Part shown: positions 12,001 through 24,400 of the stretch, in pieces
Layout: the number at the start of each line of letters is the position of its first letter
How positions within the stretch are numbered: the stretch's first letter is position 1
Assembly: GCF_002443255.2 (NCBI RefSeq)
Contig: NW_019211459.1
Location: forward strand, 20,939,540-21,003,539
Direction: 5' to 3'
From: Varroa destructor
Lineage: Eukaryota > Arthropoda > Arachnida > Mesostigmata > Varroidae
DNA: 64,000 nt
Notes under the pieces: model-generated
Told to the model about the DNA's origin: nothing
Databases searched by the model: none
Seen by the model: the letters and a program-made list of their open reading frames with translations, nothing else
Position numbers and translations under genes: made by a program

Positions 12001-15000
12001 CCCAGCCGTACGGGTCATTACAGAACAACGTCAAATTTATATTCTAATGTAGACTGAGATGTAGCAGTTGTTTTACCACTTCCTCTATCGACGCTCTACG
12101 ATTAAGTAGCGGCAAGACAAGATCGTAATTCTTTCTATCTGTCTGACGCATGGTGCCGTCCCTAACACTGGCGATATAGCTTCCATACTGAGAAAAACAT
12201 CAGCTTTCATAATGCTGCCCTAGTAATTGTACTGCAATATAAATCGAGCTATATTCAATATAACGATCACTTTCGAATCGAGCATCGACCGAAAGATAAC
12301 TGTTAACCGTTTTGTTCTATATATATGACGTAAACTTGTCTGATTATGATCAGGAAAGATAAATACTGCTATTAGTCACAATGCTTTTGTTACATTGGGG
12401 AGTGTCTATAGGGAATGGCTATATATTTGTGCCGTTTAATAACGTCTGTTTCCTAGCCCAGAAGGTAATTGCAGGGCGAATTCTGGCTTGTTGGGTCCGA
12501 TTATGACCCTTGTTGATGCCTAACGGCGTAGAATAGGCCCTATTATGAGCATGTGTATGTATCACGTGTCCTGTAAGCTAAGTATGGGTTAACCGGGCGC
12601 AAAATTTATTTACTTTATATTAAAGGATGTTCCTGTTATATTCTATAACTTCGAGCACCCCTATTCGAATATAGGGAGAATCTATAGGAGTAAAAATTAT
12701 TTTAAAGTGATTGTGTTTTCGATATAAGTCAACTTAGTGAATGTAACAGGGTCACTTGCAATGGGTCTGCTCCATTTTTCAGAGTAAATATTTTTGGGTA
12801 GTTCAAAAAATAACACTCTAGACAACGTTCTATTTAAATTTACATAGTCACTAAAACGACTTCTAACCATTTACTCAGTAAACGCGATTACTATAGATAA
12901 TTTAACACCAATCAGACTCGTATACGAAATTTATAGCGCCGTAGCGCAATACGTTTGAACTTTGAACATATTGAAAATGATGCATTGGCCCTTTGTTAAG
13001 ATATTGTTGACGAATTTAGCTTTACAAATAACGAAAGGTCAATCTGAAGGCAAGAATAGGACCTTATCGTAGTAATAACGTATCCTTATTGCTATGACTG
13101 CATACGACACCACACTCTAACCGTCTAGACAATAAAATAGGCGAAAAAAAAACGTCTAACTAAGATTAAAAACGAGTGAAACTAACTTAATGATACACTG
13201 CAAGTGAAATAATAAAAACTCAATAGTGACATCAAACATAGTCAAGATGATAAACTGTCGCAACGATTGCCTTCCAGACTCATATTAAGACTGGGAAAAA
13301 TCAGTTTGAAAACAACCTGAAGTACAAGACGAAGAACCGTCTGCGTCCCGGGTATATTTGTTGTCGTTTCCCGTGGTTACTGTCCACGCTCCGGAAGGTT
13401 GCCAGCTTGTCGTAGCATACCTGATGCTTATACTACTAATTATAATTAGCTAAGTAAATTCATTACAAGTACAGATTTAACGTATCATTTATATCAGAGA
13501 TTTTCTAGCCTCCTAACAATCTTCCAGTTGTGGTTTATGAGGGTAGCGGCTAAGAGCATAAGTTACAAGATGTAATTGTCTTTCAACTTGCTCAACTTCG
13601 AGCTAGGCAAATTCAAATGTAGAGGTCAATCATTATATTGTGGATTGCAAATTTTATTCGAATTTGGTGCTTTGAGCCATTTCGTCATCGTCGACTGTCA
13701 CATGGTCGTAACGGCACTCCCGTAATGGCCCGATCTCGCAGTTTCCTATTTGGCGGAACTGATCTACGAGAGGCATGTAGATGGAAACAGCAGAATAGTT
13801 GCGACGGTCATACGACTTAATGGGTCTAATATCTGATTAAAAGAGGGAGCGGCCGAAATGTCCTAGGATGAAACTTATCTTCTATTTCTGGATTTTTCAG
13901 ATAAATCGAACAAAACCTTTATTAATCCTATTGGCATTGTTAATTTAATTGATAATGAAGGCACACATAAGTTGTTTAATGTCTTAGATTCAGGGATTAC
14001 AATATTTCTAGTACACCTAAACGACATAGTTCATTTTATATCCGGTAGTACTATAAGTATTCGTTAATACTTACCCAGTCACCCAGATTGCAGTTTAACT
14101 TAGATGCACAGAAGCTAAATGCAAAACCTCTTAATGCTGGGTAGCAGGAACCGCAAAAATTAGCGGCGATAAGCCTATTTTAGCTCAAGAGTAATGCAGC
14201 CGGCAGAGGCTTATCTGACCTTTGAATCACGATCGCTCACCTGTATTACATGTCAATATAAAGTTTGACCGTACCTGTTCTGACAAGGAACGAAAATTAA
14301 CGCACTATTAATGTACCACAAGTTCAATATAGCAATATAGACAAACTACTATAATCAGTTATACGGCTTCCGTCTAGCCCTATACGTTTATATACGGAAG
14401 TGTTGGTGCTATGAAATTTCGGCCTGAAGAAAAACCTTCACCACCTGAAAGTTTATTACTGCAAAGTAGAACATATCATAGTGAACTATTTAACACCCAA
14501 TGTCATTCGAATAATCTGAATCATCAAAGCCGTAGGCGCTTTTGTAAAGGTTTCAATCTTTATACAAGCAACAATGAAAATAGCAACAACAACTTAATGG
14601 TTGCTATCCCAAAAGCAATCGATCCGCGTACCTCGTTGCATCACTAAGGCGTACGTTAAATGTTGGTTTACCGTCATTAGCATCACAGCCTAATAGAATC
14701 CGTCTTCCGTTCCTTAATTTCGAAGCGGCCATGTCCCTCGTCAGAGGTCCCCGACATTCATTAGTAGTGTCACGGATTCTTCTATTCAAACAAGCATCGC
14801 CAGATGTTCGAACGGCAGCGCGGACACAGCTTGTGCCACTGTGGCCCCTCAAAAGTCATCCTGGGACTACGAGTGGCGATGCTGTTACTCAAAAAGGCCC
14901 TGCCAGTAAGGAGACAAGTGAGCGAGCTGGCCGGTCAGCCGGCATGCGCAATGTAATCGATTCGAGATCCCGATCAACGCGGGCCTTGAAGACAGCGCTA

Positions 15001-18000
15001 GGTATGCGATAGAAGCACGTCGCAGTGGTGGAAGTCTGAAACAGGCGGGTCGAATTCATTATTTAGCTCAGAAAATACACTGAAGCAATGAAGTATCACG
15101 GCACAGTATCACGCCTGCTTCAATTCGAGATTTAAGACCGAAGTGGCGCCAGACAAAGTCTACGCTATGTACACATACACGTTTGTTTGTCTATTCGTAT
15201 AGATGATATCGGCCAAGTGTGTAGACTAAGTACATAACTGACTAATAAGCCTGCGTCATTTAAACAAAAAAAAAAAGATGACTCATCTACCTATGTTGTT
15301 TGTGACATCTACGTTGTTTGATGCGAATTCAATGACGTTATAGTCACAGTCAGAGTTACCTTGAAGATCAGTTAATAATGATTTAGAAAAATAACATCCC
15401 ATACATAATAATTAGGCATTTTTTTTTATATGAAAAAGTTATATGCAATATAACTATCTCTTACTATAGATACTACCACAATAAATTACAGATATGCTAT
15501 AGTGAGATAGCGGTAGCATTGAAGTGTTGGCGAGACCGTGAATTTTTTCCCGCACATTGTCCGCCTTGTCTAAACTTAGCGTCAGTACATAGCATTTTCC
15601 GTATTTGCCGATGAAGTTTACGGCTGCAAGAGTCGTGCGTTGAAATGTTCCAATGCAAAGTCAATGGACTGCGTTAGAGTGAGTGCACCGATACGAGCGA
15701 CAAGATATTTCGGAAAACTCATAAAATATATGATATGTAAATTGACCCTTTGATTGATGAAATTTTAAATCTTCCTTAGGTTTATGTTTAGTAATATAGA
15801 GCTTATCTATTTTTTTTTTTAGCTGGACATTTTTTCTTCTTTTAGCTGGATTGTTTTTTTTTCTCTTATGTTTCTTACATTATCCAAGGTACCGCCTAAC
15901 GCCTCGTTGCCGGACCTAACGTGTTGTATTCACAATCTATTATTTTCCCATTTAATTAATGTTTCGTACCGATAATGTCTAGGATATCGCCGCTGCATGG
16001 AGTATAGCTTATATGGCTATGTGTTTAGGTATGAGAATCTGCGACTGAGCAATACAATATAGTTGAAGGTACATGCAGTTTGTGGTGAATAAATAACTTT
16101 ACATTAAGTAATAACACTTATTTGCTTTTAAAAGAGGACAAGAGCAAAAAATAATAATATATTTAGAGGCAATATATTTATTTTTTGGCCTGCCCCTAAG
16201 GCAACATGAATTACGCAATGCACATTGTCTCTTGCATTAGCATTAGTTGCAGGCTAAATGAAGCCTCACGATGGTGGTCTCTTCTTAACCGTCACGCCAG
16301 TAGTTTTAGCAGAAGTAGGCATCGAGAAATTCTTCGAAGATCAAAGCTCGACGCTCAACTAATTGGCCAGTTCCCCAACTAAAGCAAGCTGTCTATATTC
16401 TTGAAAGAATCCACGCACCATTCGTACCGGTGGAGCTCCTTTTTCAAATGATCAAATTGGATAGAATCGATAGGGCTACAGACACGGTAGCAAGGACGAT
16501 AAAATTCGCTTGCCCCGCAACAATGATAGAGCGGTCGCAGGAGTTGATGGGAGCAGCCGAGCGCCGGTACGATCTGCACGCGCTGGCAAAAGCTACTATT
16601 TGACGGCCGCCGTATTCCGTTTAATTTGTCTACATTGATGTTTGTCAGTGGCTTCGAGGCGTATGAGACGCAACGCCGTCAACTGACGTATTGCTGGTCC
16701 AACAAAGCAGGTACTGAGAATGCTAGCGATCAGCAAAAATGGTCGCTAAAAATCTGCAAAACTCCTTTGGTCCTAAACGGCTTTACCTAACCTGAGCAAG
16801 TAACTTGAATTGAAGGGGCTAATTCTAGTGCTAGTTCATCTACTGTTCAACTCGATGTTACGTCTTTAAAATCCATAAAGCGAAACGAATTTTCGGCTCT
16901 GGCGAAAAGCCGTTGAACATAGCATTGTCTTTTATGATATCTACGGTTAGAATTGTCCTCGTGCTTTGTCGCTGGCTATCTGGTTAGTTTACGGTGAACG
17001 CAGTACTCCTATTAAGCAGTCCCATTAGGAACATCGATTGTGGTTCACAGTAGAACACTAAAAGAAGCAGGACAGGCCAATACAGAGTTTGCCTGATTAT
17101 TCCTATACCTGAACCACCATACGTTGCTTCTTCTTGACCCTTAACTCACTGTAGAAATTACGAGATTTTTAACCGATCCAAAATATCGATGTCGTCCAGA
17201 TGGATAACACACGATCGTCGGTGAAGAACCTAGACGCTACCTAGACGCAATAAAAAGTACATACAAATGTTGTATTGATATAGTGAATTGCTTGCACTAG
17301 AAACGTTTGATGATGGACCTCATTAGCTTTTATTGGTTGTAGTTATCGCATGGATAGGGTCACACACGCAATGTTCTATAGCCACTAGTTGAAGCAAATT
17401 GTGAACACCTTCGTCGAATATCGTTCTGTCCAATAAAAGAACGTATGGTAAAAAAAGGGAGCCACTTTTAGATCTTCAGGTTGAGCGGAACATGGGTCCT
17501 TGACAATCGTTAAAAAGTAAGGTTTTACATACAGATGTCTGCTAGCCGAGAGGCTAGCAAAGTCCAAGTTCCGAAAGGGTTGACATCGCGGCATGATACA
17601 ATGTTACGTTGTTTACCGCACAGTTTTCTTTATTGGTATAAAATCGAATGTAATATGGATATGACGCATAGCACACGATCTACAATCTACGATACGATCA
17701 ACATTCGAAAAGGTCGAAAGACAATTAAACATGGGCAAGCATCATACAGATACTCAAATCTGTAGCAAGCATATAGGCCGTCTACACTTCATCGCAGGAC
17801 AGATACAAAATTATAACAGGAAAAATGCCTCTTTAGGCTTAACAAGGATTACTCTGGTGGCTACTGTGCAGGCGCTAGATTCCAGCAACAAACATTTTCT
17901 AGTTCAGCGTTTAGCGACGCTTTGTGTGATTTTGTATTACCGTCCTTGATTACCAGCCTCCCTTTATCTGTTACGAACAATGTAGTTCACGCATTAGGTG

Positions 18001-18342
18001 CTAAAAATTTAGTGTTTCTTTTCTGTAATAGGCACTACGACTATATAAGGATCCGGATTCAAATTTCACGGCTCGTATGAGAGAAAAAAAAATCTTTTAG
18101 AGGCCTCCTACATCATGAGACAGTGCAGTCATGCTAAATGTTTCTCTAGTCAGTGAAATCTAACAACAACAACAGTTTCTACTAATTCAGTAGGAAGGAG
18201 CAGTTACCGGTCCTCGTTTTGGGTAGCCAGGACGTGAATAGTCCCACTTACTACGTAGATTACGTTTCAGTGCATAGAGAGCATTCGTGATAAGCCTGAC
18301 CCATTAGGGCTATTATAACCCTCATGAATCTTTTGATTACAG

Positions 18343-18477
18343 GAGCGTTTTTAATTCCATATTGTATCATGCTGGCCGTTGGGGGTATCCCGCTGTTCTT
18401 TATGGAGCTCGTGCTGGGCCAGTTTCACAGGAAAGGCGCAATTACCTGTTGGGGTCGTCTCGTGCCACTGCTTAAAG
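18343..18477 (+). CDS. DAT: DAT exon with TM2 and first intracellular loop
   Basis: Acceptor TTTTGATTACAG, donor GTAATA; enters and leaves in phase 1. Encodes [15 protein letters not shown], the [16 protein letters not shown] end of TM2 and the [13 protein letters not shown] loop. Confidence 0.95.
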
Positions 18478-21400
18478 GTAATAATTTACGCAACCGCAGT
18501 AATTCAAAAATAAGAAAAAGCTAAATAGAAAATACAAACACTAAAATGTGGTTGAATAAATCGTACACAGAAAAAACTATAATCACTGTCACATCATCAA
18601 TATGTGCATAGATCAATTGTAAATCGGCCAAAATGTCGATATATATAGAATAAACATGTTAAAAACGGAACAGGCCTTGATAGGGAGCACGATGAGCGAA
18701 CTTGGAGAAGTCCACGTTGGTTCAGGATACTAACTTACATACTGACTCCCATCTCTGCCCTCTTAGCGTTGGTCAGCCCTTCTGATCCTGGTCCAGCCGC
18801 TGGCGTAATAGCTTCATTCTGACCGCGTTCACTACTTCCCCTACCTCTTCTTTAGAACGACATCATCATCCTTAATCCTGATCCGTTCCCTGACCCTTTA
18901 TTCGCCTGTAGTTCCGGCAGGCACTGCCGCCCCCCTCTCCTCGCTTTATACCTTTTCCATCCGTCCCTGGCGCTCTGCTCCCCCGATTCAAGCAGCAGTA
19001 AGCTTATCTCAAATAAAAACCGTCTATGAGCCCGCTGCCGCTATTGCTATCCATGTTCAGCTTGCTTTCATTGTATTGTCATTGTCGTCGATCAAAGCGA
19101 GCAGCTTTGGGCTTAGCCCACGTTAAACCATCCTAGTTCAGCGTGCAGAAAATCTACGAAGTTTTTTTGTGCTTTTGGGTCGGCTACTGCCGCTGATAAG
19201 GGTGTCACCCATAGTATCACGTATCTGTCACCTCTCAAATAGTTCTTGGACCGGATCCGGAATTGAAACCGTGATCATCTGAGCTATCAAAAACCATTTG
19301 ATGAAACGGAACATTTCTTTTTAATGTGCAGTGGTCGTGTTATCACACGAGATAACTTATTCCCCATCGATTTTTGACCTGGGCAGTACAAATATAAGTG
19401 TGGTGCCACGCTATTCAAAAGGTGTGTGAGCTAAGCCAGATCAAAAGAAGTGAATATACTTAGATTAGATATAAGCAAAACTTGATAGCGCATACAATTT
19501 GCGAGTCCAAGGATATCTAAAAAAACATAACTTGAAACTTTTTAAACCGATAGAAGCTTAGATTAGGATTTTGACGCATTAGGAGGAAGTGTATTTATAT
19601 TTTCTAAATTAGTTTATACGGCATGCAAATAGGACCCTTTGTAATTGGCCAGAAACTTTATAGCGTGTAGGTGTTATCAGCTCTTCATAAGGTCAAAGCA
19701 GAGTATGAATCTAAACGATTTCCTCTTCGGCAGTAGTGACAGCGGTCAATTTTTTTTCTAAAACCAACAGCATTAAAGCGATAGCCACAACTATGAATGA
19801 CGAAAATCATTTGAAAACAAACGAAAGTTAAAAACAAGTGAATAGTTTATTCTGTCCCATCGTAAGATATTTTTTACTGCGCTTTCTTCGCATTATATAT
19901 TAACATATTTAAAAAAAACGTACATATTCAGCCGAATTGGACTGGACCCTGCCGAGGAGTCTAAGGGGGACTCGTCGAAGGAAACAATGGGCAGGCATCA
20001 TTGTCTGGTACTATGATCGTCTCACTATGCAGCTGGCGCGTCTTTCATCTTGTGTTATTGCTTTATCTGGCTAGAGATTGTTGTTCTGGCTAGAGAACAG
20101 AAGTATCGTCCGGACTGGTTAATCAAAGAGAAAGCTTTGACGTTAAAGACAACTCCCAGCGATGGTAAGCTTAAGGATATTCAAATGTAAGCGCCTCTAG
20201 TTCTATATTGATCGCCACGGACAACGCGAGATAGTAGATTATCGTTTTTATCGATACAAATAGCAGTCTCATGCTTGCAATGAAACACCTGCTCTTATAC
20301 TACTCTACTGTAAAAGATGAGGGTACGACTCGCCTATATTCTGTGATGTACGTATTTATCTAAAACAATTGAGGCTAGTATGCCCCTAAGTCGGGAATAA
20401 ATAGTCGAACCTAAAGTTGTTTTGACGAATTCCAAAGTCGAAGGTCGCTGCTTTGTGTACCGCGGGACAACAAATACCCCTGCCGAATTTCAAGCTCATG
20501 GGCTTAATATTAATAATATGTAAATTTTTATACATTTGAGAAAACAAAAAACATTTTTACCTTTAGGCCATTGTTGTTTTCCGAAAAGCCAAACATTTTA
20601 CATTTTAGTAGCATTTTTTGCACGGTGAAACTGATGTAATTACCGCCCTGGCGCAAGTGAGCTCCTTCATCATCTCGGTGAAATATTTTGGCTGTATCTG
20701 TAGTCTTCTTTCGTACTAAAGAGATAAACACCGTAAGTGTGTCTTGAAGCGGCTGCTGTCCCATCGTGTCCTAATACTGTCGCACAGTGAATCGTTATTG
20801 TTACTATTGGGGCTCTAATAGTACATTTTAGTCATCTTGTACTGGTGGAGCAGCTATATTCATCCCACTGGCTGAGGCTAACCTCTTTGAGATGTCCCTA
20901 CCGGCAGCACACAAGGACATCGGTGAAGGTTCTTCTTGTGCGAATATTTCGACTTTACTCGCCGAAGACGTTAGCCGTTGTGTCTCATAAATACTAATTA
21001 TTTGCAATTAGACTGACGCTTGAACAGCAAACAAGATCCTTGCAGGGCACTCAAGTTATTCAACCATAGTAAAGAAAAGGCTTTGGGAAGCGGCAAAGAA
21101 CGTTAGTTATAGATGAGCGGCTGATAATTAGATCTGCGTGAACATACTCCAACGTTTACAGTCAGCACATCGCTGCCTTTAGATGAAGAGCGGGGATCGG
21201 AAGGGAAACATGTAACAAAATTCACATGCAACAAAGTATATAACAGTGTTAAGCTGTTTTATCTTAGTTAGGCTAGCTCTTATCATTGAGGCCGATTGGG
21301 AGAAACATTTTTTCCTTGAGGGATCTTCGCATTTCCGAACGTCTCTCGTAATGAGAGCTTTATCATTGTACTTTTGTTATATGTAGGTCAAAAATCAGTC

Positions 21401-24400
21401 ATCGAAGGCGAACCTTTTTCCGAGGTCGGATCATGTGCGTCACGATGAAACAGCGACAAGGTCGTATATATTTAGATTTTCACTGGTATAAGCTACTTCT
21501 GTGGCATTTGATTTTTATAGGCTCTAATCTTGTATACTGGATCTCATTAAATTCACAGCGTATCTTCTCTTAGCATCGAAACTTCAAGTTGAACCTTATC
21601 GGGTGATAAATCTCAGTAAGGATAGTACTATTCTTAATAGGACTATGCTAAAGGTGGAAATTTATGAAAATGTAAAGTGAGCGATTGTGTAAAGAAAGCT
21701 ACCTTGATTGGGAACAAATAATGCTCATTGCCCTATCTTTTATATTCATTTGAAGACGACTAAATAAAAATTATTAACAGTGTTCCATTAAGCAAGGAAA
21801 AAGTTTACTGAACACGGTTTAACTTATAAACTTACAGCGGTTGCAATTATGGGCAGGGATTAAGGGGAAGAATCTACGTAGAGATTTGACCCGGCTTTTT
21901 CATTTGCCTTCATTAAAATGTCACCAGCCAATATAGCGTAATATATTCCACCAGTCGATAAGCGAATCCTCTAGCAATATTTTTCCCTATACAGAGTGGA
22001 TTAGGGACTACTTTCGCAATTAATTCACTGAATTAGTTCAATTAAAGCTGTCAACTCAAGTTATTTACGGATGGATATTTACTTGAACGCGGGGGTTGAG
22101 GATCGTTTGATTGGGTTCAGAAAAGCTGTTACTTCACCATTGCCGACGTTCGGCTTAGCGTCTTCTATTTATAAGCGCAGAGCATGTGTACGGAACACTT
22201 TTATACGCCGAGGAAATTTTCATCGGCCGGAAATATTCGCTACCTAAGAAAAATGTCCATAACATCTTATTCTTCTTCAGCGACGTCACAATGCGTTGTA
22301 TCACTGCGACTGATTATTTTTGATTAATTGACTTTGAGTGAATGATAACGAAAAAGATCAGACCTTCGATTAGATGCGTATTTCCTGACAAGGTTTTCGA
22401 TCAACACAGTACTTCGTACATAACGGAGTACTGTACCAGATAAAACTATTCAGTCGCATTTTTAAATTTTTGGCGCCAAAATAATGGAGGACATTGGAGG
22501 ATACTTTATTTACGAAATTCTATCACCCTTCCCTGAAGTTTGTTGGGCGCCTTTACACGGGTCCACGATACTAGACCCAACTGAGGAAAAGTTTTATATT
22601 GTATCAACGAAAAGATTTCACGTAGATGATTACAATCAAGTTGCAGACTGACAGAAAAAGCGAAAGTGAAGCAAAGAAAATAAAAACTTATCGAAAATTT
22701 TTGTTTCTGATGCTTTTTTGCAATTTCCTTTTTCAGGCGTAGGTTATACAGTCGTGCTGATTGCTCTCTACGTCGATTTTTATTATAACGTGATCATTGC
22801 ATGGGCATTGCACTATTTCCTAGTATCATTCATGTCGCTCACAGCAACCGGTGGGGATCTGCCCTGGACGAGGTGTGGCCAAAGGTGGAATACAGCCAAT
22901 TGTTCATCGCAAGCTCGTAGCAGTGAGGATGGCTATACTAGTCCAGCCAACGAGTACTTCAAGTAAGTCGAAGGGTGTTTAATTTAAACACACATTTCCA
23001 AGTGTTGTAACCAACTTATGCGTGTTGCACCTTTTCAGAATGCAAACGGTTATCGTCAACATAGATAATGGCTTCATTTTATCTGTTTTGCTAAAAGTTT
23101 AAGAATTTTGCTACACGACTATTTGACTTCACAGTCAATAGAAAGTGGTAATATATGCAAAAGAAAGCTCACTCACAATTGAAATACTCACTTATTAATG
23201 GAAAAAAAAAAAAAAATAAAGCGTACCGGCATTAGAGCTTCCATTTATCAACAGTAATAAACAGAAGTTTTAGCATAATTGGGTGATTCTGTGAGCAGGG
23301 TCTGCTTATGAAGGGCTTAATGCATCTTCGAATTGTACATAGTTAGTTTTTCATGTACGATTCCATACGTTAATGATGGTGGAAGTTAACAATGTAATCC
23401 GATGTACGACATTTTTTTTAAATAAAGGGAAAGGTACTAGTAGTGACCATGTAGCTGTTTATCACTTTCGATTTTCTCTGTTTCTTATAATGCAATTGAT
23501 GCAGTAGCGCTCTGCCGAGCGGAGCCCATAGCTTCAAGTACCAATTACTTCTGTCGCCATTCTACACTGTAAACCTAATTGCAGGTAGAAAACCTTAGAA
23601 GCGATTTAGCCAGAACGACTTTTCTCGTATTATCTCAAACACAACTCCTTACGCACATATCATTCTCTTGAAGATATAAATGTCGAAAGAGAAATCTGAG
23701 TATCATTGAGGATTGTTACGAGGCAAATGTATGGTAACTTGGACGTGACAACACGACCATCTGTTGAGCTGTTAGATCTCGTGACATAGACTAAAATGAA
23801 GCTGGGGCAAACTTAACCTATTTTCTTGGCAGCGTATTAAATTCAGCTTTGCAGCTTGGGAAGGCGTTTCCTCTGTGGGGCCCACGCAGCCCCATTTTCG
23901 ACACAAGTAGAAGTAACCTCATATACCTAGTGTGCTTAACGAAGATGGTAAGATAAGATGGCCAATTGCTTGTAGTAGGCCTGCATAAAATGTATTGCAG
24001 TTAGTAATGTGTGCTGCTAAAAATTTAGTGCCGTAGCTGATGACTCGAAGTCTCGAACATCCACGGCTTCCTATGCCAAAACTGCAATAAAGGTTACACG
24101 TATGCCTCATTTTGATGCCTCGGCCAGCCTGAGGAAAAATGTCTGTTACGTAAACTGAGCAGAGATTCCGCAGACCTGCTGGGACTATAGCGAATCATGG
24201 CTAAACGCAAAGGTTAGAGGTACCTATAGCATACCAATGTTATATGTATTCATGCGTGTTAGAAGCAAAAAAAAAATGTCCCTTTCATTGTGCTTATCAC
24301 AGATCCGAACTTCGCTAAATCAAACTTTATTTACCCTATTACCCACGGTCATCGTATCTCTGCGCTCATATGCTTATGTGTAGTTCTTCTACCTATTGTG

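Larger units (their letters stand above)
5615..18342. other. 12.7 kb without recognised gene (SPTLC2 3' flank; possibly inside a DAT 5' intron)
   Basis: Begins with the presumed SPTLC2 3' UTR; possible AATAAA sites at 6180-6185, 6389-6394 and 6725-6730, the last followed by a T/G-rich stretch. It holds a (TA)n run at 8097-8139 and a T20 tract at 9011-9030. Frames at 9388-9708 (+), 11535-11861 (-), 14411-14647 (+) and 14731-15012 (+) are open for 78-108 codons but match no family I know. I looked here for the TM1 exon of the transporter (a frame reading like ANVWRFPYLCYKNG) and did not see it. Confidence 0.6.

Noticed and set aside
19250..19295. tRNA-like text (minus strand: AGCTCAGATGAT and GGTTTCAATTCC), also faintly at 18051-18090
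   Set aside because: The A-box-like and B-box-like pieces are too close together and no cloverleaf stems form, so it is neither a tRNA nor a clear SINE head.
18001..24023. 16-bp identity TGCTAAAAATTTAGTG at about 18000 and 24010
   Set aside because: It contains a short AT-rich palindrome and the similarity stops abruptly at both sides, so it is most likely chance.
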